From assembly GCF_003994485.1 (NCBI RefSeq), contig NZ_RZNJ01000005.1, positions 206,470 to 270,469 of the forward strand: 64,000 bases of DNA, read 5' to 3'. Position 1 is the stretch's first letter; every line of letters starts with the position of its first letter. The stretch is from Arsenicitalea aurantiaca. GTDB lineage: Bacteria > Pseudomonadota > Alphaproteobacteria > Rhizobiales > Devosiaceae. The notes beneath the pieces were generated by a model. The model had not been told where the DNA came from. It did not search any database and saw nothing but the letters and a program-made list of their open reading frames with translations. Positions 44,046 through 53,768 of the stretch are shown here, piece by piece. Position numbers and translations under genes: made by a program.

Positions 44046-45023
44046 ATGAACAGCCTCACCAAGCCCGCTCACCCCGCCCTGATTGCGCGCCTTGCAGGTG
44101 CGCTGATGCTCGGCGTCGCGCTGATCGCCGCGCCCGCTGCGTCCGTGGCACAGGATGCAGAGACCACCCAGGCCGCCCCCGAGGCGTCTGATGCACAGGC
44201 CGCGCCCGAGGCGCCCAATCCCGATGCCGTGGTCGCCACCGTTGGTGGCGAGACCATCACCGAGGCAGACCTCGCCTTTGCAGCCGAGGACCTCGCCCAG
44301 GAGCTTTCCAACATCCCGCCCGCCGAGCGGCGTGCTTTCCTTCTGACCGTGCTCATCGACATGAAGGTCATGGCGAACGCGGCCCGTTCCGAAGGGCTCA
44401 ACGATACCGAGACCTTCCAGCGCCGGCTCGCCTATCTCGAGGAGCGCGCCCTGCGCCGGGCCTATTTTGCCGACCGGATCACCCCGCAGGTGACCCCCGA
44501 GGCCCTGCAGGCCGCCTATGACGCGCTCATCGGCACCATTCCCGCGCAGGAAGAGATCCGCGCGCGGCATATTCTCGTCGAGACCGAGGAAGAGGCCAAC
44601 GAACTGAAGGCCCAGATCGATGGTGGTGCGTCCTTTGAGGAACTGGCCGTCGAGAACTCGATCGATCCCGGCGCCGCCAATGGTGGCGATCTCGGCTTCT
44701 TCCGGCGCGGCATGATGGTTGCCCCCTTCGAGCAGGCCGCCTTCGCGCTCGAGGACGGGCAGGTGTCCGAGCCGGTGCAGAGCCAGTTCGGCTGGCACAT
44801 CATCCGGCTCGAGGAACGCCGCGACGCCCAGCCGCCCGCGCTCGAGCAGGTGGCGACGCAGCTGCAGCAGCAGGTGCTTTTCGAGGCCTTCGAGACCGAG
44901 ATGGAGGCCCTCAAGGAGGGCGTCGAGATCGTGATCGAGGATCCTGCGCTCGCTGCTGCCGCAGCCGCTGCCGAAGGCCAGGCGCCCGAGGCCGGCGACG
45001 CAGACGCACAAACCGCCCAGTAG
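44046..45023 (+). CDS. Exported parvulin-type peptidyl-prolyl isomerase
   Basis: A 325-residue periplasmic chaperone/PPIase of the PrsA/SurA type. The signal peptide is cleaved after VAQ/SVA near 35. An acidic Ala/Pro-rich spacer follows, then an N-terminal helical chaperone part (~55-165, VVATVGGETITEADLAF). The parvulin domain is at ~170-265 (RARHILVETEEEANELKAQI, then DPGAANGGDLGFFRRGMMV and SQFGWHIIRLEERR). The tail is Ala-rich. AAGGAG eight bases before the ATG is a strong ribosome-binding site. It heads an operon with argJ and mutT and is divergent from secA, a fitting export-related neighbour. Confidence 0.92.
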   Translation: MNSLTKPAHPALIARLAGALMLGVALIAAPAASVAQDAETTQAAPEASDAQAAPEAPNPDAVVATVGGETITEADLAFAAEDLAQELSNIPPAERRAFLLTVLIDMKVMANAARSEGLNDTETFQRRLAYLEERALRRAYFADRITPQVTPEALQAAYDALIGTIPAQEEIRARHILVETEEEANELKAQIDGGASFEELAVENSIDPGAANGGDLGFFRRGMMVAPFEQAAFALEDGQVSEPVQSQFGWHIIRLEERRDAQPPALEQVATQLQQQVLFEAFETEMEALKEGVEIVIEDPALAAAAAAAEGQAPEAGDADAQTAQ

Positions 45024-45053
45024 ACCCAACGCGCCTCTTTCGGGATAACCGCC

Positions 45054-46286
45054 ATGGCCCTGCCCGTCTCTCCGCTCGCGCCGGCGAGCTATCCCGAACT
45101 GCCCGAGGTCGCGGGGGTGCGCTTTGCCACCGCCGAGGCGGGCATCAAGTACAAGAACCGCACGGACGTGCTGCTGGTGGCCTTCGAGGAGGGCACCAGC
45201 GTCGCCGGCGTCCTCACCCGCTCGCTCTGCCCGTCGGCTGCGGTCGACTGGTGCCGGGAGCGGCTCGCCGGCGGGGTGGCGCGCGGGCTGCTCGTCAATT
45301 CGGGCAACGCCAATGCCTTTACAGGAGAGAAGGGCAGGGCGGCGGTCGCCAAATCGGCGCATTTTGCCGCCGAGGCGCTTGGCTGCTCGACCGACGAGAT
45401 CTTCCTTGCCTCGACCGGCGTCATCGGCGAACCGCTCGATGCAGGCAAGTTCGAGGGGCCGACGCGCGACATGGCGGGCCGGCTTGCGAGCGCCCCGTTC
45501 ATGGAGCCTGCCCGGGCGATCATGACGACGGACACCTTTCCCAAGCTCGCCACCGCCAGCGTCGAGTTCGACGGCGTGCCGGTCGTGATTTCCGGGATCG
45601 CCAAGGGCTCGGGCATGATCGCGCCAGACATGGCGACTATGCTGAGCTTCATCTTCACCGATGCGCCGATCGCGGCGCCGGTTCTGCAGAAGCTCCTGGG
45701 CCCTGCCATCGACCGGACGTTCAATGCCATAACGGTCGACAGCGACACTTCGACGTCAGATACCTGCCTCGTCTTTGCCACGGGCAAGGCCGGTATCGAG
45801 CCGATCGCGTCCGCCGAGGATCCGCGCGCCGCGATCTTCGCCCAGGCGCTCGAGGACGTGCTGCACGAGCTCGCCATCCTCACCGTCCGGGACGGAGAGG
45901 GGGCGACCAAGCTCGTCACGGTCAGTGTAGAGGGCGCCGTCAGCGACCAGAGCGCTTTCAGGATCGGCATGGCGATCGCCAATTCCCCGCTCGTCAAGAC
46001 GGCCATTGCCGGCGAAGACGCCAATTGGGGGCGCATCGTCATGGCCGTCGGCAAGGCCGGCGAGCCGGCCGAGCGCGACCGGCTCTCGATCGCCTTCGGG
46101 GACATCACCGTCGCCGAGAACGGCGAGCGCGCACCGGGCTATGACGAGGCGGCAACGAGCGCCTACATGAAGGGCGACACGCTCGAAATCCGTGTGCGTC
46201 TGGGTATGGGCGAGGGGCGGGCGCAGGTCTATACCTGCGATCTGACCCATGGCTACATCACCATCAATGGCGATTACAGAAGCTGA
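45054..46286 (+). CDS. argJ: Bifunctional glutamate N-acetyltransferase / amino-acid acetyltransferase
   Basis: A 410-residue ArgJ, an Ntn-type enzyme that recycles acetyl from N-acetylornithine to glutamate in arginine synthesis. It is self-cleaved into two chains. The cleavage site lies in [18 protein letters not shown] between Ala and Thr, the new N-terminal Thr being the nucleophile. Other blocks are [29 protein letters not shown] and the late [14 protein letters not shown]. It lies 30 bp after the parvulin gene and just before mutT. Confidence 0.97.
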   Translation: MALPVSPLAPASYPELPEVAGVRFATAEAGIKYKNRTDVLLVAFEEGTSVAGVLTRSLCPSAAVDWCRERLAGGVARGLLVNSGNANAFTGEKGRAAVAKSAHFAAEALGCSTDEIFLASTGVIGEPLDAGKFEGPTRDMAGRLASAPFMEPARAIMTTDTFPKLATASVEFDGVPVVISGIAKGSGMIAPDMATMLSFIFTDAPIAAPVLQKLLGPAIDRTFNAITVDSDTSTSDTCLVFATGKAGIEPIASAEDPRAAIFAQALEDVLHELAILTVRDGEGATKLVTVSVEGAVSDQSAFRIGMAIANSPLVKTAIAGEDANWGRIVMAVGKAGEPAERDRLSIAFGDITVAENGERAPGYDEAATSAYMKGDTLEIRVRLGMGEGRAQVYTCDLTHGYITINGDYRS

Positions 46287-46294
46287 GTGCCCCA

Positions 46295-46717
46295 GTGACC
46301 GAGACCGTGGCGACAGCACGCCCGATCCTGCTGGTGGTCGCCTGCGCGCTCGTTGATGCCGACCGACGCGTGCTCATCGCGCAGCGGCCCGAAGGCAAGT
46401 CGCTTGCCGGGCTCTGGGAGTTCCCTGGCGGCAAGCTCGAGCCGGGCGAGAGCCCAGAGGATGCGCTGATCCGCGAGCTCGAAGAGGAGCTCGGCGTCTC
46501 CACGAGGACCGCCTGCCTTGCGCCGCTCACCTTTGCGAGCCACGCCTATGAGGGGTTCCACCTGCTGATGCCGCTCTATGTCTGCCGGAAGTGGGAGGGG
46601 TTCCCCCAGCCGCGCGAGCATGCTGCGCTCAAATGGGTCCGGCCGCAGGCGCTCCGCGACTACCCCATGCCGCCCGCAGACCTGCCCTTGATCGCGCCGC
46701 TCTGCGACCTCCTCTAG
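46295..46717 (+). CDS. mutT: 8-oxo-dGTP diphosphatase MutT
   Basis: A 140-residue Nudix hydrolase that cleans oxidised dGTP from the nucleotide pool. The Nudix box is complete: GGKLEPGESPEDALIRELEE with the following ELGV. The flanking LAGLWEFPGG and the YVCRKWEGFPQPREH/ALKWVR region match MutT. The start is GTG at 46295, eight bases after the argJ stop. Its TAG stop overlaps the TAG of the convergent methyltransferase gene within CTAG. Confidence 0.92.
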   Translation: MTETVATARPILLVVACALVDADRRVLIAQRPEGKSLAGLWEFPGGKLEPGESPEDALIRELEEELGVSTRTACLAPLTFASHAYEGFHLLMPLYVCRKWEGFPQPREHAALKWVRPQALRDYPMPPADLPLIAPLCDLL

Positions 46718-47580
46718 CCTTCGGGCCGACCGAGGACGCGCGAAAGACTGACCTCGGCGCTGCCGGGCTTCAGCGGCTTTTGCTGGCTTTCATGTGGCGA
46801 CCAGCCCGATAGCCAGACGAGCTCGAGGGTCGCCCTGACGCGGCCGTCCTGATCCTCCGCCCGTTCACGATAGGCCTCTGCGGCCCGGCCGAGCAGGGCC
46901 CGGCTCACGGGCATCGAGGGGCGTTCGAGAAGCGGGTTACTGGCGCCAAGCGCACGCAATTCCAAAAAGAGCGCGAGCGGATCGGCATAGCGCACGATAT
47001 GTGTCTCGACATCTGCCACCGGAAGCGCAAATCCGGCACGCTGGAGAAGGCCCGCGGCATCCTTGAGCGGGATCATCGGGGCAACCCTCGCGAAGGCACC
47101 GCCATGACGCTCGCTGTCTGCAAGAAGGAACGCCTGGCGCAATTCGCTGAGGGTATCACCCCCGGGGAAGGCGGCGATGAAGAGCCCGTCCGGCGCCAGA
47201 TGCGCCCGGGTACGGGCAAGATAGCCCGGAACGTCGGTCACCCATTGCAGGTCGAGCAGCGAGACGATGAGATCGTAGTTCCGCCCCGGCAGGGCGAACG
47301 CCTCGCCATCCATCGGCGCGGGGCCCGATGCGGTCGCGATATGCTCGAAGGCGATCGGCCCCTTCGCCGAATGCAACTGCGCGGGAAGGCCGGTGACCGC
47401 TGGCGCGACGATGACCGCGCGGCTGAAGGCGCGCGTCACCATCGATAGGCGGTCTTCGAGATCGGCGAGAACGAGCCTCAGAACAAAATTCTCGTCGAAC
47501 CGGCTCGCCTCGATGCGGCGCGCGATGCGGGCACGGTCGAAGATCGGGGTGGGAGCGGGCGGGAGGGTGGCGGGGGTCAC
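46714..47580 (-). CDS. BioC/NDUFAF5-like methyltransferase
   Basis: A 288-residue class I methyltransferase related to BioC and mitochondrial complex I assembly factor NDUFAF5. It has IFDRARIARRIEASRFDENF at the N-terminus, a degenerate SAM-binding region (~55-75), the NYDLIVSLLDLQWVTDVPGY block, FIAAFPGGDTLSELRQAF, and MIPLKDAAGLLQRAGFALPV. Substrate unknown; an arginine hydroxylation role is known for NDUFAF5 itself, not for this bacterial group. It is divergent from comF with 38 bp between starts, a conserved pair, and overlaps mutT at the 3' end by four bases. Confidence 0.85.
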   Translation of the reverse strand: MTPATLPPAPTPIFDRARIARRIEASRFDENFVLRLVLADLEDRLSMVTRAFSRAVIVAPAVTGLPAQLHSAKGPIAFEHIATASGPAPMDGEAFALPGRNYDLIVSLLDLQWVTDVPGYLARTRAHLAPDGLFIAAFPGGDTLSELRQAFLLADSERHGGAFARVAPMIPLKDAAGLLQRAGFALPVADVETHIVRYADPLALFLELRALGASNPLLERPSMPVSRALLGRAAEAYRERAEDQDGRVRATLELVWLSGWSPHESQQKPLKPGSAEVSLSRVLGRPEG

Positions 47581-47618
47581 GGGCTTGAATTCGCCTCTGC
47601 TGGTCGTAAGGTGAAGAT

Positions 47619-48440
47619 ATGGAGAGGGGCGCGCCGCTTGTCAAAACCGCCGATCGCATGGCGCGCCTCGCCGGCCGACTTGCGAGCTTGCTGCTCGACC
47701 AGTTCTACCCGCCCTTTTGTCTCTCATGCGAAGCGCCCGTCGCCGGCGGCGACGGGGTCTGTGCACGGTGCTTTACAGGATTGCGGGCGATCACTGCTCC
47801 GCTCTGCCCCAGGCTTGGCCTGCCCTTCGAGATTGCGCTCGGACCGGATGCGCTCTCGGCCGAAGCCATCGCCGATCCGCCGCCATTCGACCGCGCGCGC
47901 TCGGCGGTGCTCTACGGCGCGGTCGCCCAGACCCTTGTGGCGCGGCTCAAATATGGGGACCGGCCCGAACTGGCGAGCTTTTGCGGGCGCATGATGGCCG
48001 GGGCAGGACGTGAATTCTGGGCGGCACGTCCGGTGCTCGTGCCGGTGCCGCTTCACCCCAAGCGGCAGTTTTCGCGGCGCTACAACCAGTCCGGCGAACT
48101 GGCGCGCGCGATCGCCGCGCAGACCGGGCTCAAGGTCGATCCGCTGGCGCTGCAACGGACACGGCTGACGCGCCAGCAGGTGGGCTTGAGTGCGGTGGGG
48201 CGGGCGCGCAACGTGGCGGGCGCGTTCACCGCCCATCCCGATCTCCTGGCACGGCTCGGCGGACGGGGGGTCGTCCTCATCGACGATGTCTACACGACCG
48301 GCGCAACGGTCGGTGCCGCGACGCGCGCCCTGCGGCGAGCCGGAGCGGCGTCGGTCGATGTCCTCACCTTCGCGCGCGTGCCCTCAGGCACGGCCTTCGA
48401 CGGATCGGACTTGCCCGCGGCACCGACCTTGCCCATATGA
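47619..48440 (+). CDS. comF: ComF-family phosphoribosyltransferase-like protein
   Basis: A 273-residue protein. The N-terminal zinc-finger-like part has FCLSCEAPVAGGDGVCARCF (two CxxC pairs). The C-terminal PRTase fold contains VPVPLHPKRQFSRRYNQSGE and the PRPP-binding motif VVLIDDVYTTGATVGAA. In naturally competent bacteria ComF supports DNA uptake; in this order it is widespread and may have another function. There are no other competence genes in the window. It is followed by grxC after 28 bp. Confidence 0.92.
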   Translation: MERGAPLVKTADRMARLAGRLASLLLDQFYPPFCLSCEAPVAGGDGVCARCFTGLRAITAPLCPRLGLPFEIALGPDALSAEAIADPPPFDRARSAVLYGAVAQTLVARLKYGDRPELASFCGRMMAGAGREFWAARPVLVPVPLHPKRQFSRRYNQSGELARAIAAQTGLKVDPLALQRTRLTRQQVGLSAVGRARNVAGAFTAHPDLLARLGGRGVVLIDDVYTTGATVGAATRALRRAGAASVDVLTFARVPSGTAFDGSDLPAAPTLPI

Positions 48441-48468
48441 GGGACGATCTTCTTTAAGGAGCTTTTTC

Positions 48469-48720
48469 GTGGCCAAGATCGAGATCTACACGACGCCGTC
48501 CTGTCCATATTGCCATGCGGCGAAGTCGCTGCTGGAACAGAAGGGCGTGACCTTCGAGGAAATCGACGTGCGTGACAGCGAGATGCGGGCGGCCATGACT
48601 CAGCGCGCTCATGGACGGCGCACCGTGCCGCAGATCTTCATCGGAGAGACGCATGTCGGCGGCTATGACGACATGGCGGCCCTCGAGCGCGAGGGCGCGC
48701 TCGATCCTCTGCTCGGCTGA
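48469..48720 (+). CDS. grxC: Glutaredoxin 3
   Basis: An 83-residue dithiol glutaredoxin with the active site CPYC at residues 12-15, the cis-Pro region RRTVPQIFIGETHVGGYDD for glutathione binding, and standard length. It reduces disulfides using glutathione. The start is GTG at 48469; AAGGAG lies seven bases upstream. It is part of the comF-grxC-nitrilase-DUF1178 run. Confidence 0.96.
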   Translation: MAKIEIYTTPSCPYCHAAKSLLEQKGVTFEEIDVRDSEMRAAMTQRAHGRRTVPQIFIGETHVGGYDDMAALEREGALDPLLG

Positions 48721-48726
48721 CCGCCG

Positions 48727-49566
48727 ATGCGGATTGCTGCGCTCCAGATGTGTTCGGCTCCGACGCCCGAGCCCAACCTCGCTGCGCTCGACGCCCTGGT
48801 CGGAGACGCGGTTGCCGATGGCGCGCAATATGTGCTGAGCCCCGAGGTGACCGTTGCGTTCGCCGAGAACCGCGAGGGGCTTTCGAAGGTTGCGGCGCCT
48901 TATGACGCCAATCCTGCGCTCATTGCCGTTTCGGAGATGGCGCGTCGGCACGGGGTGTGGCTGCATCTGGGTTCACTTGCGGTCGCGCTCGAGGATGGCC
49001 GGTTTGCCAACCGCTCCGTGCTGTTCTCGCCACGCGGTGACATCGTTGCCCATTACGACAAGATCCATCTCTTCGATGCGGATCTGCCCGGCGTCGCGGC
49101 CTATCGGGAAAGTGCGACCTATCGGGGCGGCGAGCAGGCCGTGACGGCACAGCTTGGGGACGTCACGCTCGGGTTCTCCATCTGCTACGACGTGCGCTTT
49201 GCAGCGCTCTTCGGCGCCCTGGCGCGCGCCGGGGCGAGCCTCATTGCCGTGCCGGCCGCGTTCACCGTTCCGACGGGGGAGGCGCATTGGGAGGTGCTGT
49301 TGCGCGCCCGTGCGATCGAGACCGGAAGCTACATTATCGCTGCCGCGCAGGGCGGGCGCCATGCCAATGGCCGGAGCACTTATGGGCATTCGATGATCGT
49401 CGATCCCTGGGGCAAGATCATCGCGTGCCAGAACCATGACCGTGAGGGCGTGGTGCTCGCAACGCTCGATCCCGAAGCAGTGCTCGCCGCGCGGGCGCGC
49501 GTGCCGGCGCTCGCCAATGCCAGACCGTTCGAGCTGCCCGTTGCCGCCGAGGGCTCAAGGCCGTGA
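48727..49566 (+). CDS. Carbon-nitrogen hydrolase (Nit-type amidase)
   Basis: A 279-residue nitrilase-superfamily amidase with the Glu-Lys-Cys triad: Glu40 in LSPEVTVAF, Lys112 in HYDKIHLFD and Cys153 in FSICYDVRF. The closest known group is Nit1/Nit2, which hydrolyses deaminated glutathione or omega-amides as metabolite repair; that assignment is from family resemblance. Its location after grxC suits a glutathione-linked role. Its TGA overlaps the GTG of the DUF1178 gene. Confidence 0.92.
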   Translation: MRIAALQMCSAPTPEPNLAALDALVGDAVADGAQYVLSPEVTVAFAENREGLSKVAAPYDANPALIAVSEMARRHGVWLHLGSLAVALEDGRFANRSVLFSPRGDIVAHYDKIHLFDADLPGVAAYRESATYRGGEQAVTAQLGDVTLGFSICYDVRFAALFGALARAGASLIAVPAAFTVPTGEAHWEVLLRARAIETGSYIIAAAQGGRHANGRSTYGHSMIVDPWGKIIACQNHDREGVVLATLDPEAVLAARARVPALANARPFELPVAAEGSRP

Positions 49567-49997
49567 TCAAATATTCCCTTGTTTGCGACAAGGCCCATGC
49601 GTTCGACGCGTGGTTCGCAAGTGCTGCGGCGTTCGATGAACAGAAGGCGCGTGGGATCGTCACCTGTCCGGTGTGCAATTCGGCCGATGTCGGCAAGGCG
49701 CTGATGGCGCCTGCCGTTTCGCGGCCGCGGACCGAAAAGAGGAGCGTTGCCGTGCCGCAGGCAGCGCCCGCCATCCCCCCGCAGCTTCTTGAGGCGCTCC
49801 GGGCGTTTCGGCGCAAGGTGGTCGAGGATGCCGACTATGTCGGGGAGCGCTTTGCCGAGGAGGCGCGGAAGATCCATTTCGAGGATGCGCCCGAGCGCGG
49901 CATCTACGGCGAGGCGACGCGCGAAGAGGTGCATTCGCTGCTCGAGGACGGCATCGACGTCCTGCCGCTCCCGAGCCTGCCCGAAGAGCACAATTGA
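49563..49997 (+). CDS. DUF1178 protein
   Basis: A 144-residue cytosolic protein of DUF1178. The N-terminal part has MIKYSLVCDKAHAFDAWF and a zinc-knuckle-like Cys pair in GIVTCPVCNSADVGKALM; with the earlier Cys at residue 8 it may bind metal. The C-terminal block FAEEARKIHFEDAPERGIYG is the most conserved part of the family. The function is unknown. The start is GTG overlapping the upstream TGA (GTGA), so it is coupled to the nitrilase gene. Confidence 0.9.
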   Translation: MIKYSLVCDKAHAFDAWFASAAAFDEQKARGIVTCPVCNSADVGKALMAPAVSRPRTEKRSVAVPQAAPAIPPQLLEALRAFRRKVVEDADYVGERFAEEARKIHFEDAPERGIYGEATREEVHSLLEDGIDVLPLPSLPEEHN

Positions 49998-50007
49998 CGC
50001 GCGCGGC

Positions 50008-50034
50008 CCGTCAACCTGTCAGGGGTTGACGGGT
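50008..50034. terminator. Hairpin at the junction of convergent DUF1178 and ptsP
   Basis: CCCGTCAACC and GGTTGACGGG form a perfect 10-bp stem with a seven-base loop. On the minus strand it includes the last ptsP codons and stop (50019-50021). No T-run follows either side, so intrinsic termination is uncertain; 3'-end protection is possible. Confidence 0.5.
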
Positions 50035-52292
50035 AGCTTCTGGCGCTCGACCCATTCCCCGAGCAGTTCGCGTATACTGACGCCGTCCGAGCCATCGAGC
50101 AGGGCAGCCGAGACCGACCGCCTGATCGGCTCGAGATCGAGCCCCAGCACCATTTCCTTGATCGGGCCGATCGATGGCGGGCCCATGGACAGCCGCGTCA
50201 TGCCGATCGCCATCAGGGCCAGGGCCTCCATCGGCTTGCCGGCAAGCTCACCGCACATGGTGAGCGGCAGACCGTAGCGACGGGCCGATTCGACGACGTG
50301 CCGCAGCGCGCGCAGGCGCGGCAGGGCGATGGGGTCGTAGCTGCGTGCGACGCGCGGATTGGCCCGGTCCGCTGCGGTGAGGAACTGGACCAGATCGTTC
50401 GACCCGATCGAGACGAAATCGGCCTCCGGCATCAGCTGGTCGAGTTCGAAAAGAAGCGAGGGCACTTCGACCATTGCGCCCAGCTCGAGCTTTTCGGGCA
50501 CCTTTTCTCCGGCACGCCGCAGCCGTTCAACTTCTTTGGCAACCACGAGGCGCGCCTGACGGAATTCCGAGGTTTCGGTCACCATGGGTACGAGGATCTT
50601 GAGCGGACGGCCATTGGCCGCCATCAGCAGCGCCCGGACCTGGGTGCGCAGAAGGCCCGGCCGGTCGAGCGCAAGCCTGAGCGAACGCCAGCCCATGGCC
50701 GGGTTCTCTTCGACCGCCGAGCGCATATAGGGAACGACCTTGTCGCCACCGATGTCGAGAAGCCGGAAGACGATCGGCTTGTCCCCGACGATCCGCATCG
50801 CCTCGGCGTAAAGCTCGATCTGCTCGGACAGGCGCGGCAGCTTGGAGGCGATCATGAATTGCAGTTCGGTGCGGAAGAGCCCGACCCCCACTGCGCCCGT
50901 GTCATTGAGCATGGGCAGGTCGGCAACGAGCCCCGAATTGTGCAGAAGCGTAATCTCGATGCCGTCGCGCGTCACCGCCGGCCGGTCGCGCAGCGCAAGG
51001 TAATGTGCGCGCCGCTTGGCGGTCAGCCGGACCTTGTCGATATAGGTCTGCTCGACGTCGTTCGTGGGGCGGAGGTGTACGGTGCCCATCGGGCCATCGA
51101 CGATGATGTCGTCGCCGCTTTCGGACATGGCGACGATGTTGCCCGCCTGCCCTACCGCAACGAGCCCGAGCGAGCGGGCGATGATGGCGACGTGACTTGT
51201 GGGACCGCCCTCTTCGAGCACCACGGCGCGGAGCCGCGTGCGGTCGTATTCGAGCAGCTCGGCCGGGCCCAGATTGCGCGCGACGAGGACGGCGTTCTCG
51301 GGCAGATCCTTGCGCCCCAGCCCCTGGTGGTCGCCGGTGAGGACGCGCAGGAGCCGGTTAGCGAGGTCGTCGAGATCGTGCAGCCGGTCGCGGATATAGG
51401 GGTCGGTCTGGCGCATCATGCGCGCGCGGGTGTCGTTCTGGACGCGCTCGACAGCCGCCTCGGCGGTGAGCCCGTTGTTGATCGCCTCGGTCAACCGGTT
51501 CACCCAGCCCCGGTCATGGGCGAACATGCGATAGCTCTCGAGGATCTCGCGGTGCTCTGAGGTCGGCAGCATGTCGCCGTGATCGAGCATGTCGTCGATC
51601 GAAAGGCGCATGGTCGCCAGCGCCTCTTCGAGTCGGCGCACTTCCTGCTCGGTGTCCTCGGCGATGAAATTGGTCACGACCACGCGCGGATCGTGCAGCA
51701 CCACCTGTCCGAGCGCGATGCCATCGGTGAAGCTCGTGCCCGCAAAGGTGCGGGGCCGCCGTAGATCGATGTCGGAGCCAGGCTTGATGAGGCTATCGAA
51801 ATCGGAGGTGGCGATCATCTCGGCCAGAATCGTGGCGGTGGTCAGCATCGCCTCGATCTCATCCTCGCCGTAGACGCGCCTCTCGGTGTTTTGCACGACG
51901 AGTACGCCCAAAGTCTGGCCGGCGCGAAGAACGGGGACGCCCAGGAAGGCGTTGTAGGGGTCTTCTCCCGTTTCGGGGCGATAGGCGAAGGAGGGATGCC
52001 GGGGCGCATCGTCGAGGCTCAGCGGCTCGGCCTCGGCGGCGATGAGCCCGACGAGACCTTCCCCGAGCCGGAGCGTCGTCATGTGCACCGCAGATGCCTT
52101 TAGCCCGCGCGTGGCGAAGAGCTCGAGCGCGCCATCGTCGCGCAGCACATAGAACGAGCAGACATCGGCCCGCATGTTGTCGGCGATCAGGTTGACGATC
52201 TTGTCGAGCCGCTCCTGGGAGGCCAGGGGCTCGGCCATCGTCTCTCGCAATTGCCGCAGGAGCACGCGCGGACCGCTGATCGCTGTGGCCAT
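50019..52292 (-). CDS. ptsP: Phosphoenolpyruvate-protein phosphotransferase PtsP (EI-Ntr)
   Basis: A 757-residue first enzyme of the nitrogen phosphotransferase system, which passes phosphate from PEP to NPr and EIIA-Ntr and regulates rather than transports. The GAF domain is at ~20-160 (NMRADVCSFYVLRDDGALEL). The EI N-terminal domain follows, with the phospho-His in GGPTSHVAIIARSLG near 369. The PEP-binding TIM barrel shows FRTELQFM, RLLDIGGDKVVPYM, FVSIGSNDLVQF and TMCGELAGKP. It lies 61 bp downstream of lysC, the standard lysC-ptsP pair of the order. Confidence 0.96.
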   Translation of the reverse strand: MATAISGPRVLLRQLRETMAEPLASQERLDKIVNLIADNMRADVCSFYVLRDDGALELFATRGLKASAVHMTTLRLGEGLVGLIAAEAEPLSLDDAPRHPSFAYRPETGEDPYNAFLGVPVLRAGQTLGVLVVQNTERRVYGEDEIEAMLTTATILAEMIATSDFDSLIKPGSDIDLRRPRTFAGTSFTDGIALGQVVLHDPRVVVTNFIAEDTEQEVRRLEEALATMRLSIDDMLDHGDMLPTSEHREILESYRMFAHDRGWVNRLTEAINNGLTAEAAVERVQNDTRARMMRQTDPYIRDRLHDLDDLANRLLRVLTGDHQGLGRKDLPENAVLVARNLGPAELLEYDRTRLRAVVLEEGGPTSHVAIIARSLGLVAVGQAGNIVAMSESGDDIIVDGPMGTVHLRPTNDVEQTYIDKVRLTAKRRAHYLALRDRPAVTRDGIEITLLHNSGLVADLPMLNDTGAVGVGLFRTELQFMIASKLPRLSEQIELYAEAMRIVGDKPIVFRLLDIGGDKVVPYMRSAVEENPAMGWRSLRLALDRPGLLRTQVRALLMAANGRPLKILVPMVTETSEFRQARLVVAKEVERLRRAGEKVPEKLELGAMVEVPSLLFELDQLMPEADFVSIGSNDLVQFLTAADRANPRVARSYDPIALPRLRALRHVVESARRYGLPLTMCGELAGKPMEALALMAIGMTRLSMGPPSIGPIKEMVLGLDLEPIRRSVSAALLDGSDGVSIRELLGEWVERQKLPVNP

Positions 52293-52353
52293 GATCGAGT
52301 TCGCGGCGGGGATCGCCGCCGTCCTTCCCCCTGCCGCGGGGTCGCGGACAGGC

Positions 52354-53613
52354 TTACTGCTTGTCCAGACCGTAATACGTATGGAGCGCCCTCACCGCAA
52401 GCTCGGCGTACTGCTCATCGATGAGCACCGAAGTCTTGATCTCGGAAGTCGTAATCAGCTGGATGTTGATGCCCTTGTCGGCAAGCGCCTTGAACATCGA
52501 GGAGGCGACCCCGGCATGGCTGCGCATGCCCACGCCCACGACCGAGATCTTGGCGCCGCCCTTGGAGCCCGAGAGCTTGGCGTATTCGATCCTGTCACCG
52601 GCGCCTTCGAGGGTGGCGACAGCCTTGTCGTACTCGCTTTCGGGCACCGTGAAGGTGATGTCGGTCGTTGCGCCATCGTCGGAAATGTTCTGCACGATCA
52701 TGTCGACGACGATCGACTGGTCGGCAAGCGTACCGAAGATCGCCGCGGCCACGCCGGGCTTGTCCTTGACGTCGCGCAGCGTGATCTTGGCCTCGGACTT
52801 GGCGAGCGTCACGCCCGAAACGATCTGCTTTTCCATGATCTCTTCCTCATCGCAAACCAGCGTGCCGGGAATGCCGGGCGTGCCGTCGGGGGCAATCTGT
52901 GGGGCGTCGGGGTCATCGAAGGTCGAGCGCACGACAAGGCGCACCTTGTGGGCCATGGCAAGCTCGACCGAACGGATCATCAGCACCTTGGCGCCCAGCG
53001 ACGCCATTTCTAGCATCTCCTCGAAGGCGATGCGGTTGAGCCGCTGGGCCTTGGGGACGATGCGCGGATCGGTGGTGTAGACGCCGTCGACGTCGGTGTA
53101 GATGTCGCAGCGATCCGCACCGACGGCGGCTGCGACGGCAACCGCGCTCGTGTCTGATCCGCCGCGCCCCAGCGTCGTGATGCGGCCCGAGGGCGACACG
53201 CCCTGGAAACCGGTGACGACGGGAACGATGCCTTCGGCCATCCGGCTCGTCAGCGCTTCGGGCTCGATCCCGGTAATGCGCGCCGCCCCATGGGCGTCGT
53301 CGGTGTGGATCGGCACCTGCCAGCCGGCAAAGGAGCGCGAGGGAATGCCCATGTCGGAAAGCACGATCGCCATCAGGCCTGCGGTCACCTGCTCGCCCGA
53401 AGCGACAACGGCATCATATTCGCGGGCATCGTGCAGGCGCGAAGCCGAATTGACCCAGCCCACGAGCTCGTTGGTCTTGCCCGACATCGCAGAAACGACG
53501 ACGGCGACCTCATTGCCGGCGTCGACCTCTCGCTTCACATGCCGTGCGGCCTGGCGGATGCGTTCGACATCGGCGACCGAGGTGCCGCCGAACTTCATGA
53601 CGATGCGTGCCAA
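52354..53613 (-). CDS. lysC: Aspartate kinase
   Basis: A 419-residue kinase starting the aspartate pathway to lysine, threonine and methionine. The catalytic domain (1-~250) shows [47 protein letters not shown] and [14 protein letters not shown]. Two ACT domains follow (~265-415), the likely site of feedback by lysine or threonine. The start is TTG at 53613, supported by GGGGAG upstream and the family N-terminus ARIVMKFGG; upstream in-frame residues are unlike the family. With lysA at 16 kb it frames the lysine route. Confidence 0.95.
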   Translation of the reverse strand: MARIVMKFGGTSVADVERIRQAARHVKREVDAGNEVAVVVSAMSGKTNELVGWVNSASRLHDAREYDAVVASGEQVTAGLMAIVLSDMGIPSRSFAGWQVPIHTDDAHGAARITGIEPEALTSRMAEGIVPVVTGFQGVSPSGRITTLGRGGSDTSAVAVAAAVGADRCDIYTDVDGVYTTDPRIVPKAQRLNRIAFEEMLEMASLGAKVLMIRSVELAMAHKVRLVVRSTFDDPDAPQIAPDGTPGIPGTLVCDEEEIMEKQIVSGVTLAKSEAKITLRDVKDKPGVAAAIFGTLADQSIVVDMIVQNISDDGATTDITFTVPESEYDKAVATLEGAGDRIEYAKLSGSKGGAKISVVGVGMRSHAGVASSMFKALADKGINIQLITTSEIKTSVLIDEQYAELAVRALHTYYGLDKQ

Positions 53614-53768
53614 CTGATCTCCCCCGAAAGCCGGCCGGCTGGTGCCGGCGGCGGGTGTGTTCGACGCGCTGGCACATGCCACAAGACGCCGGGAGAGGCA
53701 AGGCTGGCCGCTTGTGAACAGAAAGGGAACGTCCTATGATGGCAGACCGCAAGGAATGGAGGATTTTC

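Noticed and set aside
50298..51560. A 420-codon plus-strand frame opposite ptsP
   Set aside because: Antisense shadow; the ptsP frame carries all EI motifs.
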